A stretch of DNA of 17,469 nucleotides from Bacilli bacterium (GTDB lineage Bacteria; Bacillota_I; Bacilli_A; RF39; UBA660). Below, piece after piece: positions 8,927-16,585 of this stretch. The translations under genes were made by a program, and so were the position numbers. The DNA is taken from positions 1 through 17,469 of the forward strand of contig JAAWCI010000018.1 of NCBI GenBank assembly GCA_022793145.1, given 5' to 3'. A model generated the notes under the pieces. The model did no database searches and was not told where the DNA came from. It saw only the letters and a list, made by a program, of their open reading frames with translations. The first letter of the stretch is position 1. Every line of letters starts with the position of its first letter.

Positions 8927-9304
8927 ATGAAAAGAAGAGGATTTACATTACCAGAAGTATTGGGAGTTTTAACTATATTAGCGCTTCTCGCTCTTTTAAT
9001 TACCCCAGTTGTTTCAAAAACAATTAAGAATAATAAGCAAAAATTGTATGATGATCAAATTAAAATCATTGAAAGAGCAGCGAGAGATTATGCAATTAAG
9101 AACACCGATGTCTTACCAGAAGAAGGATCAATTGCTTATGTTACATTAGGGGAAATTAAGCGTTCAGGTGTTTTACAAGAAGAAGTTAGAAATCCAATTA
9201 CAAAAGAATTGTTTCCAGATGACTTACAAATTAAAATAGCCTTAGAAAATAATCAATATGTTTATGAAGTAGTAAGAACAGAAGTAGAAGGAATAAAACA
9301 ATAA
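8927..9304 (+). CDS. Type IV prepilin / pseudopilin-like protein
   Basis: A 125-residue protein opening MKRRGFTLPEV, a class III signal for prepilin peptidase: cleavage would fall after G5, leaving F6 at +1 and the conserved E10 at +5. A 23-residue hydrophobic stretch (7-29) follows and would anchor the subunit in the membrane and pack it in the pilus core. Residues 31-125 are soluble, rich in charged and beta-prone residues, and have no cysteine. The start at 8927 is chosen because an in-frame ATG at 8870 would place the promoter inside the gene and has no ribosome binding site. The gene stands alone, with its own promoter and terminator; no pilus assembly ATPase, platform protein or peptidase is nearby. 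It could serve a competence-type pseudopilus, a type IV-like pilus or a secretion apparatus encoded elsewhere. Confidence 0.8.
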   Translation: MKRRGFTLPEVLGVLTILALLALLITPVVSKTIKNNKQKLYDDQIKIIERAARDYAIKNTDVLPEEGSIAYVTLGEIKRSGVLQEEVRNPITKELFPDDLQIKIALENNQYVYEVVRTEVEGIKQ

Positions 9305-9391
9305 TGATAGTGATAAATAGAACATGATGTCTCTTTATAAGTGTAGATAAAGAATGTAGTTTTAGATTTTAAGGAATTTCATTTTATTTTT

Positions 9392-9425
9392 AAAGATGAG
9401 TGTTAAATGACTTATCTTTTTGTTT
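9392..9425 (+). terminator. Terminator after the prepilin-like gene
   Basis: AAAGATGAGT (9392-9401) pairs with ACTTATCTTT (9410-9419) through ten pairs including one G-U, around an 8-base loop. The tail is T-rich (9417-9425, interrupted by one G). It lies about 88 bases beyond the stop codon. Only a weak 7-bp inverted repeat (9332-9353) lies in between. Confidence 0.7.
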
Positions 9426-9443
9426 AATTTTCAAAAAATCTCT

Positions 9444-9471
9444 TTGTAGGAATGGCAAATCTTGGTATAAT
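9444..9471 (+). promoter_or_regulatory. pyk promoter with extended -10
   Basis: TATAAT at 9466-9471 is preceded by TGG, giving an extended -10. The -35 is poor (TTGTAG at 9444-9449, 16-bp spacer). Transcription should start near 9478, leaving only about ten bases of leader, so the ribosome binding site AAGGTG (9477-9482) would sit at the very 5' end of the mRNA. Confidence 0.6.
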
Positions 9472-9487
9472 AATATAAGGTGATACT

Positions 9488-10903
9488 ATGAATAAGACTA
9501 AGATTATTGCAACCATAGGTCCAGCCAGTAGTGACGAAACAACATTAAAATCATTAATTACAGATGGAATGGATGTTGTTAGGCTTAATTTAACACATGC
9601 AGATTATGATTTCTGTACAGATGTTATTGATAAAATCCATAAATTAAATGAAGAATTAAAAACAAATGTTTCTATTATGTTAGATACTGAAGGACCAAAT
9701 GTAAGAGTTGGAAAATTTGTTGGCGGGAAAGCTTTCTTAGCTAAGGGTGATTACATTCGTATTTATATGGAAGATCTAGTTGGAGATAGTACAAAGTTTA
9801 GTGTCAATTATAAGGGGTTATTAAATGATGTAAAATATAACTCTATTTTAAAATTGGATGATGGAATGATTGAATTAGAAGTAGTGGAAAAAGGGACAAA
9901 TTATTTACTTTGTGAAGTCTTAAAAGAAGGTGTAATAGAAGATAACAAGGGTTTAAATGCGCCAGGAATTAAATTATCAATGCCTTTTTTAAGTAGTAAA
10001 GATAAAAATGATATTTTATATGCTAATCAAATGAAAGTAGATTTTTTAGCTTTATCCTTTGTATCGAGTGCTGAAGATGTTTTAAGTGTGAATGATATCT
10101 TAATTGATTTAAATAATGATCATATTGGAATTATTGCAAAAATAGAAAATGAAAGAGCAGTGGAAGAAATTGATGACATCATAAAAGTAAGTGATGGAAT
10201 TATGATTGCTAGAGGAGATCTGGGTGTAGAAGTACCAATGGAGCGAGTTCCAGGTATTCAAAAGAGTATCATTAGTAAATGCCATAATATGGGGAAAGTA
10301 AGTATTGTAGCAACAGAATTATTAGCTACTATGGAAACAAATACAAGACCAACAAGAGCAGAAGTATCTGATGTTGCCAATGCAGTTTTAGATGGAGCAG
10401 ATGCAGTTATGCTATCTGGAGAAACAACAGTAGGAAAATTTCCTATTGAGACTTTGTCAATTATGGAAAAAATTATTGAATCAGCAGAAGAAGATATCAA
10501 TTACTTAGAATTATTAGATAAGGCAATGAGAACAGAAAAGCAGGATATTACAGGAATGATAGCTTATAGTGTTGCAGAATGTGCTGATAGATTAAAATGT
10601 AAAGCTATTATTGCACCTACTATTAGTGGTTACACAGCTAGAAAAATGAGTCGTTTTCGTCCAAGTTGTCCAATTATTGCGGTGAGCCCTGATATGAATA
10701 CCGTAAAAAGTTTAAATCTTCATTTTGGAGTAACTCCTGTACTTATTGAAGATTTAAGTTCGTTTGATAAAATTATAAAACGTTCAAAAGAGATTACAAA
10801 ATCATTAATGGATACAACAGAAGGCGATAAAATAATTGTAACAGGAGGATATCCATTTAAAGAAGTCAAACATACGAATTTTATGAAAATAGAAGAATTA
10901 TAA
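9488..10903 (+). CDS. pyk: Pyruvate kinase
   Basis: Catalyses the last step of glycolysis, phosphoenolpyruvate plus ADP to pyruvate plus ATP, in the cytosol. At 471 residues it has the usual A, B and C domains but lacks the extra C-terminal domain of B. subtilis Pyk (585 residues). Visible motifs are TKIIATIGPAS at 4-14, R32-x-N34 for phosphate and cation binding, LDDGMI in the B domain, catalytic K218 within KIENE, the magnesium ligands E220 and D244 (ARGDLGVEVP), T276, and the RPTRAEVSDVANA signature. Two positions are odd: the usual LDTKGPEIR reads LDTEGPNVR (66-73), and ATQML reads ATELL (E277). The first change falls on residues that decide potassium dependence. The gene is 15 bases upstream of the GH31 gene with no terminator between, so the two are probably cotranscribed. 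Confidence 0.95.
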   Translation: MNKTKIIATIGPASSDETTLKSLITDGMDVVRLNLTHADYDFCTDVIDKIHKLNEELKTNVSIMLDTEGPNVRVGKFVGGKAFLAKGDYIRIYMEDLVGDSTKFSVNYKGLLNDVKYNSILKLDDGMIELEVVEKGTNYLLCEVLKEGVIEDNKGLNAPGIKLSMPFLSSKDKNDILYANQMKVDFLALSFVSSAEDVLSVNDILIDLNNDHIGIIAKIENERAVEEIDDIIKVSDGIMIARGDLGVEVPMERVPGIQKSIISKCHNMGKVSIVATELLATMETNTRPTRAEVSDVANAVLDGADAVMLSGETTVGKFPIETLSIMEKIIESAEEDINYLELLDKAMRTEKQDITGMIAYSVAECADRLKCKAIIAPTISGYTARKMSRFRPSCPIIAVSPDMNTVKSLNLHFGVTPVLIEDLSSFDKIIKRSKEITKSLMDTTEGDKIIVTGGYPFKEVKHTNFMKIEEL

Positions 10904-10918
10904 AAGGAAAGTGATAAC

Positions 10919-13336
10919 ATGTATAATCTAGGAGAGCAATTTGAAATGAACCATGAGCTAGCCCTTATGAATCAAAAACAAATCATAAGAGGACAGAAAT
11001 ACCGTATTACAGTTTTAACAGAACGCTTGTTACGTTTAGAATATAGTGAAACAGGTAATTTTTTAGATGCTCCAACCAATCAAATATGGTATCGTGCTTT
11101 ACCAGAATGTAAATATGATAAAAGAGAAGATAATACTTATTTGGAAATTGAAACCGATTACTTAAAACTTTATTATACAAAAGAGAAGCCTTTTTATGGT
11201 GGTAAAGTAAATCCAATGTCTAATTTAAAAGTAGAACTTAAAAATACCGATAGAGTTTGGTATTATGGACATCCAGAAGTACGAAATTTTGGAGCTCCTG
11301 GTACAGAACTTTCAGATAAACATGGGAAAGTTCATTTTAGAAAAGCTCTTTATTCTATTGAAGGATTTGTTAGTATTGATGATTCAAAAACAGATATTTT
11401 AAATCCAAATGGGACATTATCTCCTAGAGAAACAGAAGAAATTGATTTATATCTGTTTTGCTATAATAAAGATTTCGATTTATGTTTGAAAGATTATTTT
11501 GCCATTACAGGAAAACCAGCCTTAATACCTAGGTATGCTCTTGGAAATTGGTGGAATCGAAATATCACTTATAATGATGTAGAATTAAAAACTTTAATTG
11601 ATGATTTTCATCGCTATGAAATTCCGTTATCTGTTTTATTGTTAGATAAAGATTGGCATGTTAGAACTTATGAAAAAGCAAAACATTTAATGACTGGATT
11701 TACTTGGAATAAAGAACTATTTCATTCACCAACAGAAATGGCTAATTATCTTCATTCAAAAGGAATTCGATTGGGACTCAATATTAGTCCGATGGAAGGC
11801 TTTTATCCAATCGATGAATATTATGAAAAAGCAAAAATGTATTTAGGTGCAGATGAGAGAGGAGTGATTCCTTTTAATGTATTTGAACCAAAAATAGTTG
11901 ATGTTTATTTAAAATTATTTATTCACCCCTTAGATGCGGGAGGAGCAGATTTCTTTTGGATAGATTATTTTGATAAGCAGAAAATAGCAGAACTACAGTT
12001 ATTAAAGCATTATCAATTTTATGATATGACAAGGAATTACAAAAGAAGACCAATGGTGCTTGCTAGGAATACTTTTGTAGCTCCGCATCGTTATCCAGTT
12101 TTATATTCGGGAAAAACCACAGTAGGTTGGGATACCTTAAAGAAAATACCTCTTCATAACTTAGCTGCAGCAAATATGGGAGTAAGTTTTTGGAGTCACG
12201 ATATTGGTGGGTACTTTAAAGGGATAGAAGATAGTGAGCTTTATATTCGTTATGTTCAGTTAGGCGTATTTTCTCCGATCATGAAATTTGGTGCAGAAGC
12301 AGGAAAATACTATAAAAGAGAACCTTGGCGTTGGAGTATGAAAACCTATGGAATAACAAAAAATTATTTACAATTGCGCCATAAATTAATTCCATATCTT
12401 TATACAGAAGCTTATAAATATCATCAATTTGGAACCCCTTTAATAGAACCGATTTATTATCAATATCCAGAAATGGTGGATGACCCATTATATAAAAATG
12501 AATATTATTTTGGAAGTGCGTTTTTCGTCTCACCAATTACAAAAAAGAAAGATTATGTCATGAACCGAGTTGTCCATAAATTCTTTATGCCAGATGGAAT
12601 TTGGTATGACTTTGTAACAGGAAAAAAGTTTCCAGGGGGAAGGAACTATACTACATTTTTTAGAGATCAAGACTACCCAGTATTTGTGCGTGCTGGCTCT
12701 ATTATCCCTCTTGGAGAGAATGATAACCCAAATGATACAACACCACCGAAAAATATGGAGATTCAGATTTTTCCAGGAAAAAATAATGTGTATAAACTTT
12801 ATGAGGATGATGGTGTCAGCGATTTATATCGAAAAGGATTTTATCTATTAACATCAATTGATTATAATTATATGCCAAACAATTATACAGTTATTGTAAG
12901 AGCATTAGAAGGAAAAAGTGGAATTGTACCAGCAACTAGAAATTATAAGTTCAGATTTCGAAATACGAAACAATCTAAAGATGTTATTGTTTACTTTAAT
13001 GAAACAAAACTAGGATATGAATCTTATGTAGAAGGACCTGATTTTATTGTAGAAGTAAAAAATGTAAAAACAATTGGTCAGTTAACAATTAATTGTAAAG
13101 GGAAAGATATTGAAATAGATGCAGTTCGTTTAATCAACGATGATATTGAAGGAATTATTAGTGATTTACAGATAGAAACAGAATTAAAAGAAAAAGTAGA
13201 TGCAGTTTTGTTTAACCCAGAATTAACAGTTAAGAAAAAAAGAATTGAAATTCGCAAAATGGCTAATCGAGGAATATTAGAACGTAAATTTATGAAATTA
13301 TTCTTAAAATTGTTAGAATATATTGATCAAGTGTAA
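10919..13336 (+). CDS. Glycoside hydrolase family 31 homologue (alpha-glucosidase type) with altered acid/base site
   Basis: GH31 enzymes cleave alpha-glycosidic bonds by a retaining mechanism using two aspartates. The protein has 805 residues: an N-terminal beta-sandwich (about 1-200), a TIM barrel (about 205-550), beta-sandwich domains (to about 735) and a helical tail (735-805). Recognisable motifs are VLLLDKDWH, FFWIDYF with nucleophile D349, FWSHDIGG, and YIRYVQLGVFSP. Where GH31 enzymes carry the acid/base as W-[SG]-G-D, this protein has Y-S-G-K, placing K399 there; the later R-x-H-G motif reads K-F-G-A. It may therefore have unusual chemistry, a different substrate or no hydrolysis. 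I recall similar 'SGKT' sequences in other Firmicutes, so it may be a clade trait. There is no signal peptide, so it is cytosolic. The start is supported by AAGGAAAGTGA just after the pyk stop, linking it to glycolysis. Confidence 0.85.
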   Translation: MYNLGEQFEMNHELALMNQKQIIRGQKYRITVLTERLLRLEYSETGNFLDAPTNQIWYRALPECKYDKREDNTYLEIETDYLKLYYTKEKPFYGGKVNPMSNLKVELKNTDRVWYYGHPEVRNFGAPGTELSDKHGKVHFRKALYSIEGFVSIDDSKTDILNPNGTLSPRETEEIDLYLFCYNKDFDLCLKDYFAITGKPALIPRYALGNWWNRNITYNDVELKTLIDDFHRYEIPLSVLLLDKDWHVRTYEKAKHLMTGFTWNKELFHSPTEMANYLHSKGIRLGLNISPMEGFYPIDEYYEKAKMYLGADERGVIPFNVFEPKIVDVYLKLFIHPLDAGGADFFWIDYFDKQKIAELQLLKHYQFYDMTRNYKRRPMVLARNTFVAPHRYPVLYSGKTTVGWDTLKKIPLHNLAAANMGVSFWSHDIGGYFKGIEDSELYIRYVQLGVFSPIMKFGAEAGKYYKREPWRWSMKTYGITKNYLQLRHKLIPYLYTEAYKYHQFGTPLIEPIYYQYPEMVDDPLYKNEYYFGSAFFVSPITKKKDYVMNRVVHKFFMPDGIWYDFVTGKKFPGGRNYTTFFRDQDYPVFVRAGSIIPLGENDNPNDTTPPKNMEIQIFPGKNNVYKLYEDDGVSDLYRKGFYLLTSIDYNYMPNNYTVIVRALEGKSGIVPATRNYKFRFRNTKQSKDVIVYFNETKLGYESYVEGPDFIVEVKNVKTIGQLTINCKGKDIEIDAVRLINDDIEGIISDLQIETELKEKVDAVLFNPELTVKKKRIEIRKMANRGILERKFMKLFLKLLEYIDQV

Positions 13337-13343
13337 AAAAAAC

Positions 13344-13372
13344 TTGAATATTATAAAAACTTATATTATAAT
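13344..13372 (+). promoter_or_regulatory. Promoter of the leuS T-box operon
   Basis: TTGAAT (13344-13349) and TATAAT (13367-13372) are 17 bp apart, placing the start near 13379. The core lies within a perfect 10-bp inverted repeat (13347-13356 with 13366-13375). No T-tailed terminator is seen after the GH31 gene, so some upstream transcription could enter the leader. Confidence 0.7.
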
Positions 13373-13399
13373 ATTTGACATAGAGCAAATCAAAAACGG

Positions 13400-13601
13400 A
13401 AGATAAAAGTAGTAGGAAATGAAAGTATTATAGAGAGCAGATGGTTGGTGAAAATCTGTATATCAAATTTCTGAACTTGTTTATCTAGTTCTACTTTAAA
13501 GTAGCGGAGCTCATTCGTTAACAGAGTAAGTGCATAATAAAATATTATGAAGTAAGGTGGTACCGCGGGTTATACTCGTCCTTACATCATGATATTTTTT
13601 T
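13400..13601 (+). promoter_or_regulatory. Leucine T-box leader (tRNA-Leu sensing riboswitch)
   Basis: The T-box sequence AAGGTGGTACCGCG (13554-13567) matches the consensus AGGGTGGNACCGCG but for one base. Its TGGT would pair with the ACCA end of uncharged tRNA-Leu. Stem I closes through AGATAAA (13401-13407) with TTTATCT (13480-13486). It contains the AGAGAG motif (13433-13438) and the GGTTGGTG apical element (13443-13450). In the specifier loop TGAACTTG gives codon CTT (13476-13478), leucine, followed by the expected purine. A stem III-like hairpin is CTACTTTAAAGTAG (13491-13504). Low charging of tRNA-Leu should favour the antiterminator and so expression of the two downstream genes. Confidence 0.93.
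13541..13601 (+). terminator. T-box regulated terminator
   Basis: The arm at 13541-13557 pairs with 13580-13596 over 17 positions with one G-U and one A-A mismatch, followed by seven T residues (13595-13601). The left arm includes the first bases of the T-box sequence, so the terminator and antiterminator are mutually exclusive, as in class I T-boxes. Confidence 0.88.
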
Positions 13602-13616
13602 GTTGGGAGGGATTTT

Positions 13617-13961
13617 ATGGAACGTATTATTGCATCAATTATCGTTTTAGTATTCATTTATTTGCTGTATATAGTTACAGTTATTCATAATAAGGATAAA
13701 ATAAAAAAATTTGAAAAAAGTGGGCAGGCAGCTTTTATTATTAAAAAGTATAAGCTTACAATTTCTAAAATCAATATGAAAAATTTTGCACGTCTAATCG
13801 CATTTACAAATAGTTTTATGATCGCACTTGTTTTTTTCATTACTGATTTTATAGAAAATTATATTTTAAAATTATTAGTTGGATTTATAATATTACTTCC
13901 AACAATTCTACTCTGTTATCATTTGATAGGAACGTTTTATAAGAAGAAAGAAGGTAAATAA
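13617..13961 (+). CDS. Small three-helix membrane protein of unknown function in the leuS operon
   Basis: I do not recognise a named family. The protein has 114 residues. Hydrophobic segments at about 4-23, 60-79 and 83-105 predict three membrane helices. A basic, lysine-rich stretch (24-58, containing [13 protein letters not shown]) lies between the first two, and the C-terminus is KKKEGK. Lysine-rich segments on both sides suggest topology with the loop and the tail in the cytosol, but with three helices only one assignment can hold fully. GGGAGG at 13605-13610 sets the start; it lies just after the T-box terminator. The stop is one base before the leuS start codon, so the gene is tightly coupled to leuS and under the same leucine control. 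A role in leucine handling or membrane quality control would be speculation. Confidence 0.75.
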   Translation: MERIIASIIVLVFIYLLYIVTVIHNKDKIKKFEKSGQAAFIIKKYKLTISKINMKNFARLIAFTNSFMIALVFFITDFIENYILKLLVGFIILLPTILLCYHLIGTFYKKKEGK

Positions 13962-13962
13962 T

Positions 13963-16368
13963 ATGTACGATTTTAAAAAAATAGAAGAGAAATGGCAAAA
14001 ATATTGGGATGAAAATGAAACATTTAAAACAGATATTTGGGATTTTACGAAACCTAAATTTTATGCACTTGATATGTTTCCGTATCCATCAGGAGTAGGG
14101 TTGCATGCAGGGCATCCAGAAGGATATACAGCAACGGATATTGTATCACGTATGAAAAAAATGCAAGGATATAATGTATTACATCCAATGGGATGGGATG
14201 CTTTTGGTCTTCCAGCAGAACAATACGCAATCAATACAGGAAATCATCCTGAAAAATTTACATTTGAAAATATTGGAACATTTAAAGGACAATTAAAATC
14301 ATTAGGGTTTTCTTATGATTGGAGTAGAGAATTATCTACAACAGATCCAGATTATTATAAATGGACTCAATGGATTTTTAAACAGCTATATGAGGATGGA
14401 TATGCAAAATATATTGACATGCCAGTAAACTGGTGCGAAGAATTAGGGACTGTATTATCTAATGATGAAGTAATTGATGGGAAAAGTGAACGTGGAGGGT
14501 ATCCAGTAATTCGAAAAAATATGAAACAATGGGTTATGGATATCCCAGCTTATGCAGAAAAATTACTAGAAAATTTAGAAGAGCTTGATTGGCCAGAATC
14601 AACCAAAGAAATTCAAAGAAATTGGATTGGAAAATCAATAGGAGCTTTAGTAACATTTAAAATAATGGATTCTTCTTATGATTTCACCGTATTTACAACG
14701 CGTCCAGACACTTTATTTGGTGCTACTTACTGTGTACTTTCTCCAGAACATAAAATCGTAAATGAAATTACAACAGAAGAGTGTAAAAAAGAAGTGGAAG
14801 ACTATCAAAAATTATGTGCAACAAAATCAGAATTAGAAAGGACAGAATTAAACAAAGAAAAAACTGGTGTATTTACAGGAGCTTATGCAATTAACCCTGT
14901 GAATAAGGAGCAGATTCCAATATGGATTTCTGATTATGTTTTAGCTACTTATGGTACTGGAGCAATCATGGCTGTTCCAGCTCATGATGAAAGAGATTAT
15001 GAATTTGCAAAAAAATTCAATATTCCAATTATTCAAGTTTTAAAAGATGAAAATAGTGATGTTGGTATTCGTGAAAGTGCTATGACAGGAGATGGAATTC
15101 ATATCAATTCAGGCTTTTTGGATGGACTAAATAAAGAAGATGCAATCAAAAAAATGGTAGACTGGTTAGAAGAACACAATATAGGAAAAAAACAAATCAA
15201 TTATCGTTTGAGAGATTGGATTTTTGCACGTCAACGTTACTGGGGAGAACCTATTCCTATTGCTCATATGGAAGATGGAACAATGGCAGTACTAGAAGAT
15301 TCTGAACTTCCTTTAATTCTACCAAAAATGGAAGATTATAAAGGTAGAAATGGGAAAGCCCCATTGGAAAATGCCGAAGAGTGGAAAAATGTTGTAATGA
15401 ACGGACAAAAAGGAATTAGAGAAACTTCAACAATGCCAGGAAGTGCAGGGTCTAGTTGGTATTTCTTAAGATATATTGATCCAAAAAATGAAAATGCGAT
15501 TGCAGATCCAGAATTATTAAAACACTGGTTGCCAGTAGATTTATATGTAGGCGGTCCAGAACATGCAGTAGGGCATTTATTATATTCAAGATTCTGGAAT
15601 GAATATTTATACGATAAAGGAATTGTACCAGTAAAAGAACCATTTCAAAAACTAGTTCATCAAGGAATGATTCTAGGAGAAAATGGAATAAAAATGGGAA
15701 AACGCTATCCAAAATATGTTGTAAATCCATCCGATGTAGTAAATACTCATGGAGCAGACTCATTACGTTTGTTTGAAATGTTTATGGGGCCACTCGGTGC
15801 AGATAAACCTTGGAGTCAAACTGGGCTTGATGGTTCTAAGAAATTCCTAGATAGAATTTATCGTATTTTTGAAGAGGGTAAAGTAGTAGACGAGGAAACA
15901 TTAGAACTTGAAAAAATTTATCATCAAACGGTAAAGAAAGTAACAGAAGATTATGAAACTTTGAATTTTAATACAGCAATCAGTCAAATGATGATTTTTA
16001 TCAATGCGGTATATAAAAATGAAAAAATATCAAGAAAATATGCAGAAGGTTTTATTCAATTATTAAACCCAGTTTGTCCTCATATTACAGAAGAAATATG
16101 GAGTATCTTTTTAGGATATGATACAACAATTGCAACATCTTCATGGCCAGTTTATGATGAAGCAAAAACGATTGAAGATACTTATGAAATGATTGTTCAA
16201 GTAAATGGGAAAGTAAGAGGAAAATTAATTGTAGAAATGAATACATCAAAAGAGGAAATGGAACGTCTTGCTTTAGAAATAGAAAACGTGAAAAAGAATA
16301 TTGAAGGAAAAGAAATTGTAAAGATGATTACAGTTCCTAAAAAATTAGTTAATATAGTTGTAAAATAA
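13963..16368 (+). CDS. leuS: Leucyl-tRNA synthetase
   Basis: Charges tRNA-Leu with leucine at the expense of ATP and edits misacylated tRNA. The 801 residues match bacterial LeuRS (B. subtilis about 804). The class I HIGH motif is HAGH at 48-51 within [17 protein letters not shown]. The CP1 editing domain (about 220-410) keeps the threonine-rich TTRPDTLFG (245 onward) and AVPAHDERD with D345 as the expected amino-acid-binding aspartate. The second signature departs from KMSKS: it reads K577-M-G-K580-R, followed by [10 protein letters not shown]. The anticodon-binding and C-terminal domains are complete ([13 protein letters not shown] near the end). AAGGT at 13951-13955 is the ribosome binding site, inside the upstream gene. 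Expression is set by the T-box leader. Confidence 0.97.
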   Translation: MYDFKKIEEKWQKYWDENETFKTDIWDFTKPKFYALDMFPYPSGVGLHAGHPEGYTATDIVSRMKKMQGYNVLHPMGWDAFGLPAEQYAINTGNHPEKFTFENIGTFKGQLKSLGFSYDWSRELSTTDPDYYKWTQWIFKQLYEDGYAKYIDMPVNWCEELGTVLSNDEVIDGKSERGGYPVIRKNMKQWVMDIPAYAEKLLENLEELDWPESTKEIQRNWIGKSIGALVTFKIMDSSYDFTVFTTRPDTLFGATYCVLSPEHKIVNEITTEECKKEVEDYQKLCATKSELERTELNKEKTGVFTGAYAINPVNKEQIPIWISDYVLATYGTGAIMAVPAHDERDYEFAKKFNIPIIQVLKDENSDVGIRESAMTGDGIHINSGFLDGLNKEDAIKKMVDWLEEHNIGKKQINYRLRDWIFARQRYWGEPIPIAHMEDGTMAVLEDSELPLILPKMEDYKGRNGKAPLENAEEWKNVVMNGQKGIRETSTMPGSAGSSWYFLRYIDPKNENAIADPELLKHWLPVDLYVGGPEHAVGHLLYSRFWNEYLYDKGIVPVKEPFQKLVHQGMILGENGIKMGKRYPKYVVNPSDVVNTHGADSLRLFEMFMGPLGADKPWSQTGLDGSKKFLDRIYRIFEEGKVVDEETLELEKIYHQTVKKVTEDYETLNFNTAISQMMIFINAVYKNEKISRKYAEGFIQLLNPVCPHITEEIWSIFLGYDTTIATSSWPVYDEAKTIEDTYEMIVQVNGKVRGKLIVEMNTSKEEMERLALEIENVKKNIEGKEIVKMITVPKKLVNIVVK

Positions 16369-16391
16369 GGACTTATAGTCCTTTTTTATTT
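16367..16391 (+). terminator. Terminator of the leuS operon
   Basis: AAGGACT (16367-16373) pairs with AGTCCTT (16377-16383) around a TAT loop, followed by four further T residues and an A-T-rich tail. The hairpin overlaps the leuS stop codon. Confidence 0.85.
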
Positions 16392-16394
16392 AAA

Positions 16395-16493
16395 TTAGAA
16401 CAGCTAGAAATGATAAAGAATATTGATTATTACCAAAAAGTCTTTATTCTAGGTATATTAACAAAATATGGAGTTAAATTTACTACTTTATAA
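16395..16493 (+). other. Possible coding remnant or very small ORF
   Basis: An open stretch reads LEQLEMIKNIDYYQKVF and continues through an amphipathic segment to a TAA at 16491-16493. From the only ATG (16410) it would encode 27 residues. There is no ribosome binding site before that ATG. The composition looks protein-like (Y-Y-Q-K, L-G-I-L, K-Y-G-V), more so than the flanking A-T-rich spacer, so it may be the last part of a decayed gene. Chance remains likely at this length. Confidence 0.2.
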
Positions 16494-16523
16494 AATAATA
16501 TCATTCTTAAAATATAATAAAAT

Positions 16524-16550
16524 ATAAAAATGAAAGATTATCATTTTTAT
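16524..16550 (+). repeat. Inverted repeat overlapping the HD gene promoter
   Basis: ATAAAAATGA (16524-16533) and TCATTTTTAT (16541-16550) form a perfect 10-bp inverted repeat around a 7-base spacer. It covers the -35 region and ends at the extended -10. It could be an operator or a weak backup terminator for leuS read-through. Confidence 0.45.
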
Positions 16551-16558
16551 GGTATAAT
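16550..16558 (+). promoter_or_regulatory. Extended -10 promoter of the HD-domain gene
   Basis: TGGTATAAT provides a consensus extended -10 (TATAAT at 16553-16558). The corresponding -35 (ATGAAA at 16530-16535) is poor. A consensus ribosome binding site, AAGGAGG (16571-16577), sits eight bases before the ATG. Confidence 0.65.
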
Positions 16559-16585
16559 CAAATTAAAAAAAAGGAGGTATCTACA

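Noticed and set aside
9305..9487. Riboswitch or catabolite-control (cre) site upstream of pyk
   Set aside because: The spacer holds a terminator, a weak 7-bp inverted repeat and the promoter. I could not find a sequence close to the cre consensus, and the predicted leader is too short for a riboswitch.
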